A stretch of DNA of 64,000 bases from Gnetum montanum (lineage: Eukaryota > Streptophyta > Gnetopsida > Gnetales > Gnetaceae): contig MNCI01015740.1 of NCBI GenBank assembly GCA_015680685.1, positions 71,806 through 135,805 of the forward strand, given 5' to 3'. Every line of letters begins with the position of its first letter. Within the stretch, counting starts at the first letter, position 1. The notes beneath the pieces are model-generated. The model saw only the letters and a program-made list of their open reading frames with translations, ran no database searches and was not told where the DNA came from. The position numbers and the translations under genes are program-made. Positions 1 to 12,475 of the stretch are shown here, piece by piece.

Positions 1-699
1 TCTAGATATAGACCTTAGCTAAACTCTTTTCATTTTGCCATTCTAGAGATAGAATAATTTCCATGTGCCTGTAGTAGGAGTCTCAAAGTGAACGAATCTC
101 TATTCGAGCGAATTGTACTTGAGCACACATTTGCGTGTGGTAATAAAGATGAACTTTCTGATAACCTTGCAGCATGTGGACTAAGCTAAATAGGATTTAA
201 TTACTATTGAATGTTTAATTGCTTTCTCAGTTAATCTCTTCTAACCCTTAAACTCATGTTAAACGTGGAATGGGTACGATTTAATCATGAGCATTTAAGT
301 GTGACTACTTGGTAACCTAGTAGTCTACCTAGGATCTGTGCTTGGTGATCCTAGTGGAAGTCATGCATGAAGTTTAGGATGTGTATAGATGATTAAGAAC
401 AGATGCTCATTGCACTTAGGCTACATTAGATTCTTTTACTCTTTTCCTCCTAGCATAGTTAACATTACTTCCCATTTCCTTCAGTAGTAGCATTAGCTTA
501 GGAACACATCATACACCTCACTCTGGACTAAACCATATGTGACAAATATAATAATAATCTAGGTGGGAAGACAACGAACTGCGACCTAAGGCTAACTATC
601 TAGGTGCCAAAACTAGTCCATCTACAAAGTTTGACTGGATCACGCGTGAAAATGCTCGTATTCATATGGTTGAGTGTAGGGGTACCTCGCCACTTATCA
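1..699 (+). repeat. Family A 5' LTR, left end outside window
   Basis: It matches 7336-8035 and 12619-13319 nearly base for base. It ends in the inverted-terminal CA-type end TTATCA, followed by one T and the primer-binding site. U3 and the TATA box lie off the left edge. An AATAAA-containing stretch (near 152-158) matches the polyadenylation signal seen in the other copies. Confidence 0.9.
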
Positions 700-700
700 T

Positions 701-718
701 TGGTGCCATTTCCAGGGA
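701..718 (+). other. Primer-binding site, tRNA-Asp type (degenerate)
   Basis: TGGTGCCATTTCCAGGGA directly follows the LTR end plus one base. It matches the plant Athila/Tat consensus TGGCGCCGTTGCCGGGGA, complementary to the 3' end of tRNA-Asp. Most mismatches are C-to-T or G-to-A. Confidence 0.75.
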
Positions 719-1709
719 CGGTGCTAGTTATCTAGATTAGTTATCTCATACAAGGTCGTTGTATAGGACTTAACGATATATCTTTTAGGAAGAAACCATT
801 ACAGAAAGTCACATATAAATTCACACATAATTGTACAACCATGGCTCTCCTACAAGGCCACGATAATTCCACACTTAGTGAGGAAATTCATTGGAGAACC
901 AACGAATTAGCTGACAATGAAGATTGGAGTACTCAACCTTATGTAGGAGTTCCCTATGTTTATGAACACCCCAACGATACTCAAAGACTCTCGTCATCCA
1001 ACTCTGACACCTCTAGTGAGGATGAGACATCCCATAGAACGCGGAGGCCAAAAATGCCTAGGACCTTCTCAATAATTAACAAGAATTTGCATGGGGATGA
1101 TTGGAAGGCTTACAAAAGTCATATGAGCTTTATAGTTTCTTCTCTTCCTCTACTCCTTCATTGTTAGATTGTAATACGAATGACTATCTTTCAAGGGATC
1201 GGCGTAGAACTAAAAATCGAGCTCACAAAGGAAATCAAGAACACCAACATAAACAAAGAAAACATCATTCCAACATACGAATGCACAACTTACCTGATGG
1301 CGATGAACCCTTGCTAGCCACTAGGATCCTAACGCAAATACAAGAGGCTATTCGAATCTCATGTAGGCATTGTAAAGAGAGCTGTCTACCCAGGCTCGAT
1401 TTAAACAACTTTTCCAAGTTTCTAGGAGGCTATGATTCATATTTGTAACATCATCTACAACCCTTCTATGATGCCTATGCATGGAACAACATTGATAACA
1501 GGTGGTAAAAACTTAAGCTCTTCCCTATGACACTTGTTGGCCAAGCAAAAGTATGGTATAGATCGTTAAAAAAAATTCAATATGAAATTGGCCAACACTG
1601 GTAGAAGCTTTTAATGAAAGATATCAAACCTATGCAATAGTGTCAGCCTTGAGGAAACAAATCCAAGAGAGGAAAAAAGCACAACATGAACCCTTGGACA
1701 TGTCCTTAG

Positions 1710-3903
1710 TGTTGGCAACCATTTGGGATGCAATCACCAATGAGTGTTCTCAAACAGGATTAAGTGCCTGCTGGTCTCTGCCAAGACCAAGGCCTAGATA
1801 CCTCCAAATAGACTCAGTAGTTAATGTGAGTATGTGTGTGTGCTGTTGTGGTGTGCGGTTGTGAAATATGAAACAATTGCATTGTGTGTAAACTACAAAT
1901 GACTTATCTTAAAGAGATTCAGCTAACTTTGCCAAGTACTATGAGTTGTTGAGAGTTCTTATTTTGTTTAATTGCCTAGTCTACACGGTCCTTATAATAC
2001 CTACTTGTAACAAATAAAATTTTGAAAAAACATTTGAGCACAACTCTACAAATCTACTTCTAATTTTCCCCAGAGAGAAAAAGTTCCACAAGAAACTAGA
2101 AATAGAGCAAGATTCAATGGAAATAGATAGAAAAGAAAGTAGATTTGTGTGGACCTCAAATATTTAAACAAGGTAAAATGACACGAGTAAACACTTCGCA
2201 ATAAAGCTATCCAAAATTCAATAACTATGAATTTTTCAAACTTCCAAGGCTCAAATAAGTAATTTCTTCAAGACAATCCTACTATGCTACCAAAAAATTG
2301 CTGCGTAAACTATCACGTACGAGACTCCATTTTGGCTAGATAATGGATGTCAACAATTGCATTCAATAGAACCTTCAAAAGACTTGACAATTTCTGATTG
2401 AAATACCATGGAGATTCACTTTAAAGATAAAAAGAAGCTATTCTGGTCCCATCAAAATACCAAAGATTTTCTGAACCCTCTTGACTATTGAATCGTTCAA
2501 CGGCATGACTACAAGAAGAGGCTCTCTTACAACAATCTCAATAGCAGTTCTTATACGTTGCACAATAATAAAATTTACTACTAAAATGCTCTTAAGGCTT
2601 TTAAACACAAGTGCTTCTATGGCAAAATTTTAACAGAAATTTTCTATCGGGCAACAAGAACAATAAGAGCAATCTAAAAATCCCAAAATTACTCGCCAAG
2701 GATGATACTATCTAAACCACTAGCTAGACAATTTAAACAAAATAGAAATAAAACATAACTCATAGGACTATGACAAAGAGGTTGAAATATTTTCTCTAGC
2801 AAGCCATATTACAAGCAATCGTTCACAATTTCTTCTTTACAATGCTCTTCTCCCAAGACTCAAAGTGTGTCTCCAAGTGAGAACCCAAGTGTGTGATACC
2901 AAAAATGAGACCCCAAGTGTGGTAGCTCAAGTGTGATGTATTGTCCCCCCCTTTGTGATCTCTCTTTCTTCTTATCCCTGAATCCTTTTTATAGGGTTCA
3001 AATGGTAGTTACATCCAAAATATCTTTGCTAACTTCTCTCCCAAGTAACTTGCCCAACAAGTTAGGAAGTATTAACTTAGGAAGTTAGGAAGTTAGGAGA
3101 AATATTGCAAATATTGCTTTTGTGAATAATGAAAATAAACCCAATAGCTCCATATAATTGTTTAAAATTATAGCTCCAATAGCTTTTCATTTTTACTTGT
3201 TTAAAATTTTTAAGTTTTGAATACTATTGAAGCCCTAGTAATTTTATGAACAAGGTGATGGTATAATATCTACCTTGGTGTAGATGTTGGTGGTAGCTAA
3301 TCTATGTAAATTTATATAAATAATTTATCTGCACTTGCACCCATGTAAAAGTGGCTGGAAATAAAAATTTAAATCCAAAATATGAGGTTCGAATGTGAAG
3401 GCGCCAGGCCTAGAACTGCTAGCAAATATTTCCAAATTATCCCGCCTTACCAAAAATCGTTATTAATCGCCACCATGGAAGAAGGCTCTACCGTTGCATC
3501 CAGCATCATTGTCATGTGGTGTTTAGTTGCTGAAGAGCAGAGTCCTGAACATAGGGTTTCAGTTGCCTGGAATTTGTTTTGTTTTGCCCCAAATTCGCTT
3601 AGGGATTCCTAAATTTTTTTTGTGGATCGTCTTCCAAATCACTGCCATTGATTGTAGAGCCAGGGGCGAACGTGCCATGGATCAGAGTATCAGCGAATGA
3701 CGGCGTTGGATATGGTAAGTCAAGAACGACCTTGTAATGACCAGAAAATTCTCTGCGCAGTGAGCACATTGCAGAACGCAAAGAATATCTAGGAAGGCAT
3801 CGAAGGCGGGCAGATCCAGTTGCATATTGGTGGAAAAAAATTTTGAAACTAAATGTGTTACTACTTAAATTTGGCACGAAGCTCTGATTACAAGCTAATG
3901 CCT
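1710..3903. mobile_element. Foreign insertion in family A gag; possibly a minus-strand retroelement piece
   Basis: Alignment with copy 2 breaks after CCTTAG (1709) and resumes at TTACAAGAG (near 3904); about 150 bp of gag (copy 2 positions 9023-9174) is lost. The insert starts TGTTGGCA, a common LTR-type end. On the minus strand it has a TATA-like CCTATAAAAAGG near 2986-2997. Near 3885-3896, GCTCTGATTACA is the reverse complement of a tRNA-iMet-type PBS with two mismatches. These signs suggest a truncated minus-strand Ty1/copia-like element, but no coding domain or matching second LTR is visible and no target duplication flanks it. The assignment is tentative. Confidence 0.4.
3382..3877. other. 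GC-richer, exon-like stretch of unknown origin
   Basis: This part of the insertion is clearly richer in G and C than its surroundings. It has a 76-codon open frame on + (3382-3612) with an internal ATG at 3475 in a good plant context (GCCACCATGG). It also has a 92-codon frame on - (3599-3877), and a splice-donor-like GTAAGT at 3715. I recognise no protein family in either strand. It could be a captured host gene fragment or the leader of the inserted retroelement. Confidence 0.35.
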
Positions 3904-6793
3904 CATGTTACAAGAGCTTATTAAGTGGGTAGCAAAAGAAGAAGGAGAACTAGCCAAATGGGAGAATGTTGAAAGTTCTCAACAGGACCAAAATCTCAAC
4001 TTATCAAGGGTCCATAATTATAAAGAGGAGAAATCCACTCACTTCAAGGAGGTGGAATCATGTTTTCTCATCCTACAATCATTAGATGAATTTGAGACAA
4101 AGGTCAATAGGATGGTGGGCTGGGTACATGAAAGATGTGGAGAATATGCCAACATCATTAGAGGAAGAGTTATGCCAAACTGAGAAACAGGATGGGACAC
4201 CATGCAACAATCGAAACAAAGGGTAGAAGATCATAAGAATAAGAGCTCAACTGCCAATTTCACATATCAATGTAATGTCTATCTGTACGATCACCCCAAG
4301 GGCCAATGCATAGTCTTGTTACATTTACATGAGCATTGAGGAGGAATGTTACATCTAGATTTTGTACAGAAATATCCAGTTCAACCACAGTGGCAAAAAC
4401 CTCAATCATGAGGGAGGCCACTGCTAGCTGGATCATACCCTTCATATGTCCCAATGCCAAATTCTTATTATTATGTTCAACACCCTGTTTCTCCATCAAG
4501 CTCATCATCCTCTACCTCACCTCATCGTTATCATTCTCCCGAATACTATCCACCATGTCCTGTCCAACAAGATCACCACCTCATGTGCCTGACACTTATC
4601 ACACTTATCCTCAACCTCAATATTCTCATACTTCACCCCCTCCTACATCACATCCACATTATCATTATCCTCAATACTATCATCCCATGTCCTCAACACA
4701 ACCAATGCCTTTTTTACCTCACACTTCTCCTAATTTTCAACATTCTCATCCTTTTCCTCCTTCTACATTGCCACCAACTGTTCCTGAAGTTTTTGCACCA
4801 CAGCACCAACCTGAAAACGTTACTTATGCTACTACTTCCAATAGTAGTGGAGGTCCTTCACAACATCGAAAGCATCCCTTCTTTAGACATGATCGTCAAA
4901 AGGGACACCACAGTTCAAGAACCACAGTATCCACCAACTCAACACAAACCCAACGCTGTGGTACATCTTTCTCTTCAAACCCAATGCCTCATGTTACCTC
5001 ATCAAGGCCACCACTTAACACTCCAACAACCATATGGCCCAATGAATATAGCCATGGAGGGTGACATCCTGATCCTTGCATACCATCTAACAGTCCCAAT
5101 TATCATAGTGGGTCAACACATTATCCGGAAACTACATCTTATAACTTACCCCACTATGGTTACTATAATCAAGTGTGTGAACCCCAATGGGGTCAGTATG
5201 ACCAAGTCCCAATATTTCCAATACACAAGGATCCTAATCTTCCATTTATTGATTCTAGTCATGCTCAACCATTTTTGTATGAGGGGTATCCTCCATTTTA
5301 ACAACACAAAATTAATAAATATTTTTCTGATTCTTTAATTTTCAACTTTTTGTTTTCCAGTTTTTCACCTTTTAGTTTATTGTTTTATATTTTTTTTGTC
5401 TTTTAATTTTTTTTTCAACATCATTATACTCTTTTGTTTCTTTGTGTGTTTATTTATTTTGTTTCATTAAGTTTGTTACTTAATAAGTGCTTCATAGATG
5501 GTATGAACTGTATTCCATTGATTGCTAATGTTTGGTTTTTACCTTTAAGTTATGATGTTTATACTAAAGTATGGTTCTTTGATATAGCAGGCAATGAGTC
5601 CACTTCATCCATACAACCATAAAATTCTATGGTCTCTCTTGGCTTGGAACTGTACAGTTCCTTTCTCAATAATAAGAACTATCAATGAACTAGTGACTGA
5701 GTAATTCTCAAACTAAAGAAGCACTCAAGGATTGAAAATGGTGTGACTTCAAGGGGATTTGATGCACTTGTGTTGGCCATTCTCTTGGGTTCTTGGATGT
5801 GTTCTTCTTGAGTTTTTGTATCGTTTCGACATTACTCAATTATTGGGAAGCTGAGCAAATAAAAATAACAAAGTCTTTGCATGGTGTGGTTCTCACGCAT
5901 AAACACATAAAAATAAAAAATAAGAAGAAGAAAAGAAAAAAAAATAGTGAGGATTCAAAGCACATCCCCTAGATGAAATAATCATATGGGTTACAAACAC
6001 TAGTTATGGAATTAAAATAAACATGTTCCCTTTAACTAAGGCCCTTTTCGCTTTCTATTTTCTCCTCCTTCGTTTCTTCAGAATGGTGGTGACTCTTTTG
6101 TGGAGAAATTTTTGTTACTTCAAGTGGATGATTGGCCGAATGTGTTAATGCAAAGTCACTGGACATGGTTTTTTTGAGGCTGGATTTGGAATGAGATTTC
6201 CTAAGTCACATTAATCATGAAATACACAAGGGGCTGTACACCACCTTGTTGTTGGGATTCCATTCCATTCTCTTCTTTTCCATCATTCTTCTCCATTCTT
6301 CACCTCATTGCCGATTGTATCAATAGTTCATATTTTGGTTGATGCATTGTTTGTTTGTGGTAAATTCTTGTGGTTAAGACTTTAACTCTTGTTCCAAATG
6401 ACATTCCCAGAGCCTACGGACTCTTTGAATGTGGGTTTGTCAGGGCATTACGGGCATGAGCCTACTTTGGGAAGGACCCACTGACATTCCTATTTGGTGC
6501 ATCCGTTAATTTCTTTCCTTTAAACATTTTTGTAATCAAAATTTATTTGTTCATATCCATCTTTGACATCCATTTTATCAGTATGGTTGTTGTCTCTTTT
6601 TATTCGTCTTTCTTATTCCTTATCGTTTTTCCATTCTATCACTACCGGAGGTTTACTCACAGTCATGGGGGTCCTGGTCCAATTTTTTCGATTTTCTCCT
6701 AACCCCTACACCTTCGGTTGTCACCAATATTATATCTCCAGATCCATATCAGCCATATCACAACTCAGCCAATGGACCTTACACCGAAGCAAG

Positions 6794-6854
6794 GTATCAA
6801 TTGCATTGTGATTTGTTTACCCTTGCTAATATAAAGACTGTGTTGTGTGTGTAG
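6794..6854 (+). other. Putative 61-nt spliceosomal intron in the 3' spacer
   Basis: It begins GTATCAATTG, has a branch-like GCTAAT, and ends in a T/G-rich tract TGTTGTGTGTGTAG. The unit is conserved in position and ends in copy 2 (12051-12111) and in element E (33169-33228, minus strand). Joining the flanks keeps a Pro/Tyr-rich frame open into a segment reading NGLDLE in both A and E. Splicing is inferred only. The length is at the lower limit for plant introns. Confidence 0.4.
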
Positions 6855-7205
6855 ATGGAGATCATACATCAATGGATTGGATCTAGAGGGAACACTTGGA
6901 AGGAATTGATGCTGAAGCAGCTATGCAAGGAGCAAGATCGATGGTGCGCTTACGAATAGACAACAAAAGGTGTAATCTTGGGGTTTGCAGTAGCAAACTT
7001 CTTCTCTCTTCTCTCTTAGCTACCAAATAAGGCCTAATGTCAAATGTATAAAGTGTTCACTCTTGTTGTCATGAACATCATTTGTGTCTTGTCGTGTAAT
7101 GATGATCTGTTCACATGTTGTCCCATTCACCATTAGTTCCATTTGAGTCAATAATCCCATACCTTCCCAATATTTCGTAAGGAACTTGAGGATGAGTTTT
7201 TATTC

Positions 7206-7218
7206 AGTCATGGGGGTA
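7206..7218 (+). other. Polypurine tract of family A copy 1
   Basis: AGTCATGGGGG plus TA lies immediately before the LTR start TGATGGG. The same sequence precedes the LTRs at 12476 and 25102 and, on the minus strand, at 32777. It would prime plus-strand DNA synthesis. Confidence 0.75.
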
Positions 7219-8035
7219 TGATGGGATGTAATATCACATGGGCTGTGATATTGCATCCCCCGTGATATTGCGTACGCGATATCGCAGCCCACCACCAGTT
7301 TTATAAATAAGAGGTGGCTCTCCCTTGTTTCTCCATCTAGATTTATACCTTAGCTAAACTCTTGCCATTTTGCCATTCCAGAGATAGAATAATTTCCATG
7401 TGCCCGTAGTAGGAGTCTCAAAGTGAACGGATCTCTATTTGAGCGAATTGTATCTGAGCACACATTTGCGTGCGGAAATAAAGACAAACATTCTGATAAA
7501 CCTTCCAACATGTGGACTAAGATAAATAGGATTTAATTACTGTTGAATGTTTAATTTTTTTCCCAGTTAATCTCTTCTCACCCTTAAACTCATGTTAAAC
7601 ATGGAATGAGTACGATTTAATCATGAGCATTTAAGTGTGACTACTTGGTAACCCAGTAGTGTACCTAGGATCTATGCTTGGTGATCCCAATGGCAGTCGT
7701 GCACAAAGTTCAGGATGTGTACGAATGATTAAGAATGGATGCTCATCGCACGTAGGCTAGATTAGATTCTTTTACTCTTTTCCTCCTAACTTAGTTAACA
7801 TTACTTCCCATTGCCTTCAGGAGTAGCATTAGATTAGGAACACATCATACACCTCACTCTAGACTAAACCATATGTGACAAATATAATACTAGTTTAGGT
7901 GGGAAGATAGCAAACTACAACCTAAGGGTAACTGTCTAGGTGCCACAACTAGTCCGTTTGCGATGTTCGACCGGATTGCGCATGAAAATGCTCGTATTTG
8001 TATGGTTGAGTGTAGGGGTACCTCGCCACTCATCA
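7219..8035 (+). repeat. Family A LTR shared by copies 1 and 2
   Basis: An 817-bp LTR that starts TGATGGG and ends CACTCATCA. U3 holds decayed GATATCG words (7228-7285), then a TATA box at 7302-7309 (TATAAATA). An AATAAA at 7477-7482 lies about 170 bp downstream, giving a short R region. It serves as the 3' LTR of copy 1 and the 5' LTR of copy 2. Confidence 0.92.
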
Positions 8036-8036
8036 T

Positions 8037-8054
8037 TCGCGCCATTTCCAGGTA
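8037..8054 (+). other. Primer-binding site, tRNA-Asp type (decayed)
   Basis: TCGCGCCATTTCCAGGTA follows the LTR end plus one T, at the same place as in copy 1. It keeps the CGCC core. Confidence 0.65.
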
Positions 8055-8176
8055 TGGTGCTAGTTATCTAGATTAGTTATATAATACGAGGTCGCTGTAT
8101 AGGACTTAACAATATATCTTTTAGGAGGAAATCATTATAGAAAGTCACATATAAATTCACACACAATTGCACAACC

Positions 8177-10569
8177 ATGGCTCTCCTACAAGGCCATGAT
8201 AATTCCACACTTAGTGAGGAAATTCATTGGAGAACCAACGAATTAGTTGAAAATGAAGATTGGAGTACTCAACCTTATGTAGGAGTTCCCTACGTTTATG
8301 AACACTCCAACAATACTCAAAGACTCTCGTCATCCAACTCTGACACCTCTAGTGAGAATGAGACATCCCATAGAACGAGGAGGCCCAAAATGCCTAGGAC
8401 CTTCTCAATAATTAACAAGAATTTGCATGGGGATGATTGGAAGGCTTTCAGAAGACATAACAAGTTTTACAGTTCCTTCTCTTCCTCTACTCCTTCAATG
8501 TCAAATTGTGATATGGATGACTACCTTTCAAGGGATCGGAGTAGAACTAAAAATCGAGCTCATAAAGGAAATCAAGAACACCAACATAAACAAAGGTAAC
8601 ATCATTCCAACACACAAATGCACAACTTACCTGATGACGATGAACACCTGTTGGCCACTAGGAGCCTAACGTAAATACAAGAGGCTATTCGAATCTCACG
8701 TAGGCATCGTAAAGAGGGCCATCTACCCAGGCTCGATTTAAACAACTTTCCAATCCGCAAAATCATCTACAACCCTTCTACAATGCCTATGCATGGAACA
8801 ACATTGATAATAGGTGGTAAAAACTTAAGCTCTTCCCTATGACACTTGGTGGCCAAGAAAATGTATGGTATAGATCATTAAAACCAAATTCAATACGACA
8901 TTGGCCAACAATGGTAGAAGCTTTTAATGAAAGATATCAAACCTACGCAAGAGTGTCAGCGTTGAGGAAACAAATCCAAGAGTGGAAACAAGCACAACAT
9001 AAACCCTTGGACATGGCCTTAGAAAGATATTACACACTATTAAACAACTGTCCAGGCGATGAGTTCTCTGAAGAAAGGCTAATGAATCATATCATTGATG
9101 GGCTACATAATGAAACAAGAGAGACCTTATGAATGTATGCCAAAGGTCGACTATATGAACTATGAACCCATCAATTACAAGAGCTTATTAAGTGAGTAGC
9201 AAAAGAAGAAGGAGAACTAGCCAAATGGGATAATGTTCAAAGTTCTCAACAAGACCAAAATCTCAACTTAACAAGGGTCCATAATTATAAAGAGGAGAAA
9301 TCCACTCACTTCAAGGAGCTGGAATCATATTTTCTCATCCTAAAATCATTAGATGAATTTGAGAAAAAGGTCAATAGGATGGTGGACTGAGTACATGAAA
9401 GATGTGGAGAATATGCCAAAATCATTAGAGGAAGAGTTATGCCAAATCGAGAAACAGGATGGAACACCATGCAACAATCGAAACAAAGGGTAGCAGATCA
9501 TAAGAATAAGAGCTCAATTACCAATTTCACGTATAAATGTAACATCTATCTGTACGATCACCCCAAGGGACAATGCCTAGTCTTGTCACATTTACATGAG
9601 CATTGGGGAGGAATGTTACATCCAAATTTCATACAAAAATATCTAGTTGAACCATAGTGGCAAAAACCTCAGTCATGGGGGAGGCCACTGTTAGCTGGAC
9701 TGTACCCTTCATATGTCCCAATGTCAAATGCTTATTATTATGTTCAACACCCTATTTCTCCATCAAGCTCATCATCCTCTACCTCATCTCATCGTTATCA
9801 TTCTCCCGAATACTATCCACCCATGTCCTCTCCAAAAAGATCACCACCTCATGTTCCTTAAACTTATCACACTTATCCTCAACCTCAATATTCTCATACT
9901 TCACCCCCTCCTATATCACAGCCACATTATCATTCTCCTCAATAGTATCATCCCATGTCCTCAAGACAACCACCACCTTTTGTACCTCACACTTCTCCTA
10001 ATTTTCAACATTCTCATCCTTTCCCTCCTTCTACATCGCCACCAATTGTTCCTGAAGTTTTTGCACCACAGCACCAGCCCGCATACATTACTTGTGCTGC
10101 TACTCCCAATAGTAGTGGAGGTCCTTCACAACATCGAAAGCATCCCTTCTTTAGATGTGACCATCGAAAGGGACACGACAATTTAGGAACCACTGCATCT
10201 GCAAACTTAGCACAAACCCAACACTGTGGTGCATCTTCCTCTTCAAACCCAATGTCTCATGTTACCTCATCAAGGCCACCACTTAACACTCCAAAAACCA
10301 TATGACCTATTGAATACAGCCATCGAGGATGACATACTGATCCTTGCATATCATCTAACGGTCCCAATTATCATAGTGGGTCAACTTGTTATCCAGAAAC
10401 TACATTTTATAACTTGCCCCACCATGATTACTATAATCAAGTGTGTGAACCCCAATGGGGTCAATATGACCAGGTCCCAATATTTCCAATACGCAAGGAT
10501 CCTAATCTTCCATTTATTGATTCTAGTCATGCTCAACCATTTTGGTATGGGGGGTATCCTCCATTCTAA
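8177..10569 (+). pseudogene. gag of family A copy 2
   Basis: Gag of about 800 codons in the ancestral state. The N-terminus (8177-8599) is open for 140 codons. A small deletion and frameshift near 8750 follow. The central retrotransposon-gag region (8839-9132) reads RHWPTMVEAFNERYQTYARV and RKQIQEWKQAQHKPLD. The Cys/His motif CNIYLYDHPKGQC is at about 9541-9579. The tail (about 9700-10569) is rich in Tyr, His, Pro and Ser, includes YYVQHPISP, and ends YGGYPPF. Several stops arise by single transitions; for example CAA at copy 1 is TAA here near 8671. Copy 1 and copy 2 carry different stops, so the parent was probably open. Confidence 0.82.
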
Positions 10570-12475
10570 CAACATAGAATTAATAAACATTTTTCTGATT
10601 CTTTAATTTTTTTAACTTTTTATTTTCCATTTTTCACCTTTTAATTTATTATTTTATGTTTTTTTGTCTTTTAAGTTTCTTTTTTGCAACATCGTTATAC
10701 TCTTTCATTTCTTTGTGTGTTTATTTATTTTGTTTCGTTAAGTTCATCACTTAATAAGTGCTCCGCAGATGGTATGAACTGTATTCCATTGATTACTAAT
10801 GTTTGGTTTTTACCTTTAAGTTAAGTATGGTTCTTTTGATATGGTAGGAAATGAATCCACTTCATCCATACAACCATAAAATTCTATGATCTCTCTTGGC
10901 TTGGAACTGTACAGTTCCTTTCTCATAATAAGAACTATCAATGAATTAGTGACTAGGTAGTTCTCAAACTAAAGAAGCACTCAAGGATTGAAAATGATGT
11001 GACTTCAAGGGGATTTGATGCACTTGTGCTGGCCATTCTCTTGGAGGCTTGGATGTGTTCTTCTTGAGTTTTCATACCATTTTGACGTTACTCAATTATC
11101 GGGAAGCTAAGCAAATAAAAAAAACAAAGTCTTTGCATGGTGTGGTTCTCACGCATAAACACATAAAAAATAAAAAAAAAATAAGAAGAAAAGAAAAAAA
11201 ATAGTGAGGATTCAAAGCACACCCCTTAGAAGAAATAATCATCTAGGCTACAAGAATTGGTTATGGAACTAAAATAAACATGTTTCCTCTAACTTAGGTC
11301 CTTTTTGCTTCCTATTTTCTCCTCCTTCATTTCATCGGAATGGTGGTGACTCTTTGGTGGAGACATTCTTGTTACTTCAAGTGGATGATAAGCCTAATGT
11401 GTTAATGTGAAGTCACTAGAGGTGGTTTGTTTGAGGTTGGATTTGGAATGATATTTCCTAAGTCACATTAATCATGAAATACACAAGGGGCTGTACACCA
11501 CCTTGTTCTTGGGATTCCATTCCATTCTCTTCTTTCCCATCATTCTTCTCCATTTTTCACCTCATCTCCAGTTGTATTAGTAGTTCATATTTTTGTTGAT
11601 GCATTGTTTCTTTGTGGTAAATTCTTGTGGTTAAGATTTTAACTCTTGTTCCAAATGACATTCCTAGAGCCTACAGACTCTTTGAATGTGGGTTTGTTAG
11701 GGCATTACGGGCATGAGCTTGCTTTGGGAAGGACCCATTGACATTCCTATTTTGTGCATCTGTTAATTTCTTTCCTTTAAACATTTTTGCAATCAACATT
11801 TATTTGTTCATCTTCATCTTTGACATCCATTTTATCAACGTGGCCATTGTCTCTTTTTATTCGTCTTTGTTATTCATTATCTTTTTTCCATTCTATCACT
11901 ATCGGAGGTTTGCTCTCAGTCATGGGGATCCTGGTCCAATTTTTTCGATTTTCTCCTAACCCCTACACCTTCGGTAGTCACCAATATTATATCTCCAGAT
12001 CTGTATCAACCATATCAAAACTCAGCCAATGAACCTTACACCAAAGTAAGGTATTAATTGCATTGTGATTTGTTTACCCTTACTAATATAAATACTGTGT
12101 TGTGTGTGTAGATGGAAATCATACATCAACAGATTGGATCTAGAGGGAACACTTGGAATGAATCGATGCTAAAGCAGCTATGCAAGGAGCAAGATCAATG
12201 GTGCACTTACGGATAGACAATGAAAGGAGCAATCTTGGTGCTGGTAGTAGCACACTTCTTCTCTCTTCTCTCTTAGCTACCAAATAAGGCTTGATGTCAA
12301 ATGTATAAAGTATTCACTCTTGTTGTCATGAACACTAGTTGTGTCTTGTCTTGTAATGATGATCCGTTCACATGTCGTCCCATTCACCATTAGTCCCATT
12401 TGGGTCAATAATCCCATACCCTCCCAATATTTTGTAAGGAACTCAAGGATGAGTTTTTATTTAGTCATGGGGGTA
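10570..12475 (+). other. Family A copy 2 spacer
   Basis: Collinear with 5302-7218. It contains the intron-like unit at 12051-12111, with a textbook-like branch sequence TTACTAAT. A PPT-like AGTCATGGGGA lies at 11918-11928 and the true polypurine tract at 12463-12475. There are no pol motifs in any frame. Confidence 0.7.
12051..12111 (+). other. Putative 61-nt intron, copy 2
   Basis: GTATTAATTG...TACTAATA...TGTGTGTGTAG; same ends and length as the copy 1 segment. The branch-like site is better here than in copy 1. Confidence 0.4.

Larger units (their letters stand above)
841..5301 (+). pseudogene. gag of family A copy 1, split by an insertion
   Basis: Structural capsid-type Gag, which would package element RNA in cytoplasmic particles. 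The ATG at 841 is shared exactly with copy 2 (8177). The N-terminal part (841-1167) is open, then frameshifts follow. The central retrotransposon-gag region around 1500-1709 (reading ...YQTYAxVSALRKQIQER) is cut at 1709 by about 2.2 kb of foreign DNA and resumes near 3904, with about 150 bp missing relative to copy 2. A Cys/His motif (CNVYLYDHPKGQC in frame) lies near 4274-4312. A long tail rich in His, Pro, Tyr and Ser follows, ending ...YEGYPPF at 5298 with stop TAA. There is no pol downstream. The tail is also open in a second frame, which is a compositional shadow. Confidence 0.8.
5302..7218 (+). other. Family A copy 1 non-coding spacer between gag and 3' LTR
   Basis: About 1.9 kb of T-rich sequence without pol. 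It is collinear with 10570-12475 (copy 2), and its right part is collinear with the reverse complement of 32778-34320 in element E. It contains a small-ORF unit with an intron-like segment (6640-7030) and a PPT-like 11-mer at 6661-6671. It ends in the true polypurine tract (7206-7218). The short open frames here are not supported as separate genes. Confidence 0.7.
1..8035 (+). mobile_element. Family A element, copy 1 (pol-less gag-only LTR retrotransposon)
   Basis: The order is partial 5' LTR (1-699), PBS, gag (841-5301, interrupted), AT-rich spacer, polypurine tract and 3' LTR (7219-8035). No protease, reverse transcriptase, RNase H or integrase motif lies between the gag stop and the LTR, so the element cannot transpose alone. 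This matches the terminal-repeat-with-GAG class of non-autonomous plant elements. Its 3' LTR is also the 5' LTR of copy 2. The left LTR starts outside the window by about 118 bases, judging from the other two LTRs. Element E in this window carries a related LTR and the same spacer together with pol. Confidence 0.85.

Noticed and set aside
4454-5338. 294-codon Leu/Ile/His-rich + frame as a possible membrane protein
   Set aside because: It is an alternative frame of the gag tail; its hydrophobicity comes from CTC/CAT/TTA-rich composition, and the equivalent frame in copy 2 is broken differently.
6563-6811. 82-codon frame in the A spacer as a membrane peptide
   Set aside because: T-rich DNA; the matching frame in copy 2 (11787-12032) is shifted and E does not keep it. 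The alternative Pro/Tyr frame is better conserved.
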